NCBI GenBank assembly: GCA_947175045.1
Contig: CAMWLH010000160.1
Location: 1 to 5,599 of the forward strand
DNA length: 5,599 nucleotides
Reading direction: 5' to 3'
Source of the DNA: an uncultured Clostridia bacterium
Lineage (GTDB): Bacteria > Bacillota > Clostridia > Oscillospirales > Ruminococcaceae
In this document: piece after piece, positions 5,265 through 5,599 of the stretch
Numbering within the stretch: position 1 is the first letter of the stretch
Layout: each line of letters opens with the position of its first letter
The notes under the pieces: generated by a model
Databases searched by the model: none
Told to the model about the DNA's origin: nothing
The model's input: only the letters and a program-made list of their open reading frames with translations
Position numbers and translations under genes: made by a program

Positions 5265-5599
5265 ATGTCAGAGGATCTTAATAATACACTTAATCTCCCG
5301 CAGACCGAATTTCCCATGCGCGGAAATCTCCCCAAAAGGGAACCGGAAATGCTGGAGAAGTGGGAAAAGGAGCGCCTTTACTACGCGCTCGCGGAGAAAA
5401 ATAAGGATAAACCGAGCTATACCTTTCATGACGGACCGCCCTATGCAAACGGCGATATCCATCTCGGTACGGCTCTTAATAAGATTTTAAAGGATATAAT
5501 CGTCAAGTATAAGAGCATGCCGGGTTATAACGCGAATTAAGTTCCCGGGTGGGACTGCCACGGTCGTCCCCTCGAGCTTAAGGCGCTTAAGCAGATCGG
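5265..5599 (+). CDS. ileS: Isoleucyl-tRNA synthetase, N-terminal part, with in-frame TAA
   Basis: IleS is the class I synthetase that charges tRNA-Ile, about 900-1000 residues in full; only the N-terminus lies in the window. Seen are [17 protein letters not shown] (14-30), the ATP-site block [19 protein letters not shown] (55-73) with HLGT in the HIGH position, and [10 protein letters not shown] (76-85). The open frame ends at TAA 5538-5540 where family members read GYNAPYVPGWD; here it reads GYNAN, stop, VPGWDCHG. Downstream codons stay in the same frame and still encode IleS ([19 protein letters not shown]), so no indel is involved. The usual GLPIE is GRPLE. Either sequence error near a contig end or a broken gene could explain this. 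AGGAGGA (5253-5259) five bases before the ATG fixes the start. No T-box leader is present between it and the gene before. Confidence 0.9.

Noticed and set aside
5319..5475. HLGT instead of HIGH as proof of an inactive IleS
   Set aside because: Class I synthetases vary at this motif, and HLGT-type forms seem to occur in IleS of Clostridia, so this residue alone proves nothing.
5538..5540. Alternative genetic code with TAA read as tyrosine
   Set aside because: TAA ends six complete genes in this window at their expected ends, so reassignment is untenable.

Overview
The window looks like a chromosomal stretch from a Gram-positive, low-to-moderate-GC Clostridia member, most likely the Ruminococcaceae/Oscillospiraceae. 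The reasons are the gene set and order (Hfq, an HlyD-like adaptor of the clostridial type, YlmE/YggS, SepF, YlmH, DivIVA, IleS), strong GGAGG-type ribosome binding sites, and GC-rich coding sequence with heavy use of the ATA isoleucine codon next to an AT-rich intergenic region. This assignment is inferred from content; no sequence search was possible. All genes lie on the + strand.

Layout. Bases 1-58 probably hold the last codons of an upstream gene. A hairpin followed by six T (65-94) looks like its intrinsic terminator. Bases 95-383 are an AT-rich intergenic region with two candidate promoters and a hairpin in the presumed hfq leader. hfq (384-635) is joined by a 1-nt stop/start overlap to a single-membrane-span HlyD/RND-adaptor-like protein (635-1846). 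That gene overlaps yggS/ylmE (PLP homeostasis, 1824-2540) by 23 nt. sepF (2557-2982) and ylmH (S4 RNA-binding protein, from 2986) follow closely. After a 101-nt gap holding a 22-nt near-palindrome come divIVA (3846-4745), an unrecognised 148-residue protein (4790-5236) and the start of ileS (5265 to the window end).

How the genes fit together. From yggS to ileS this is the tail of the division and cell-wall cluster known in Firmicutes (ylmE-sepF-ylmG-ylmH-divIVA-ileS), with ylmG absent and one extra small gene before ileS. SepF anchors FtsZ to the membrane. DivIVA marks curved membrane at septa and poles. YlmE concerns PLP and amino-acid homeostasis, YlmH binds ribosome/RNA, and IleS charges tRNA-Ile. 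Placing hfq and an orphan adaptor-like membrane protein at the head of the run ties an RNA chaperone to division genes by transcription; a functional link is a hypothesis only.

Most notable oddities: an in-frame TAA inside the most conserved part of ileS, at the window edge, with other unexpected residues nearby; an adaptor-like protein with no visible transporter; an unknown Trp-rich small protein whose isoleucine codon choice differs from its neighbours; and a hairpin plus purine-rich tract in the hfq leader that could serve autoregulation. I see no mobile element, CRISPR array, tRNA or rRNA gene. Apart from these small anomalies this is ordinary core genome, and I do not see a clearly new system.
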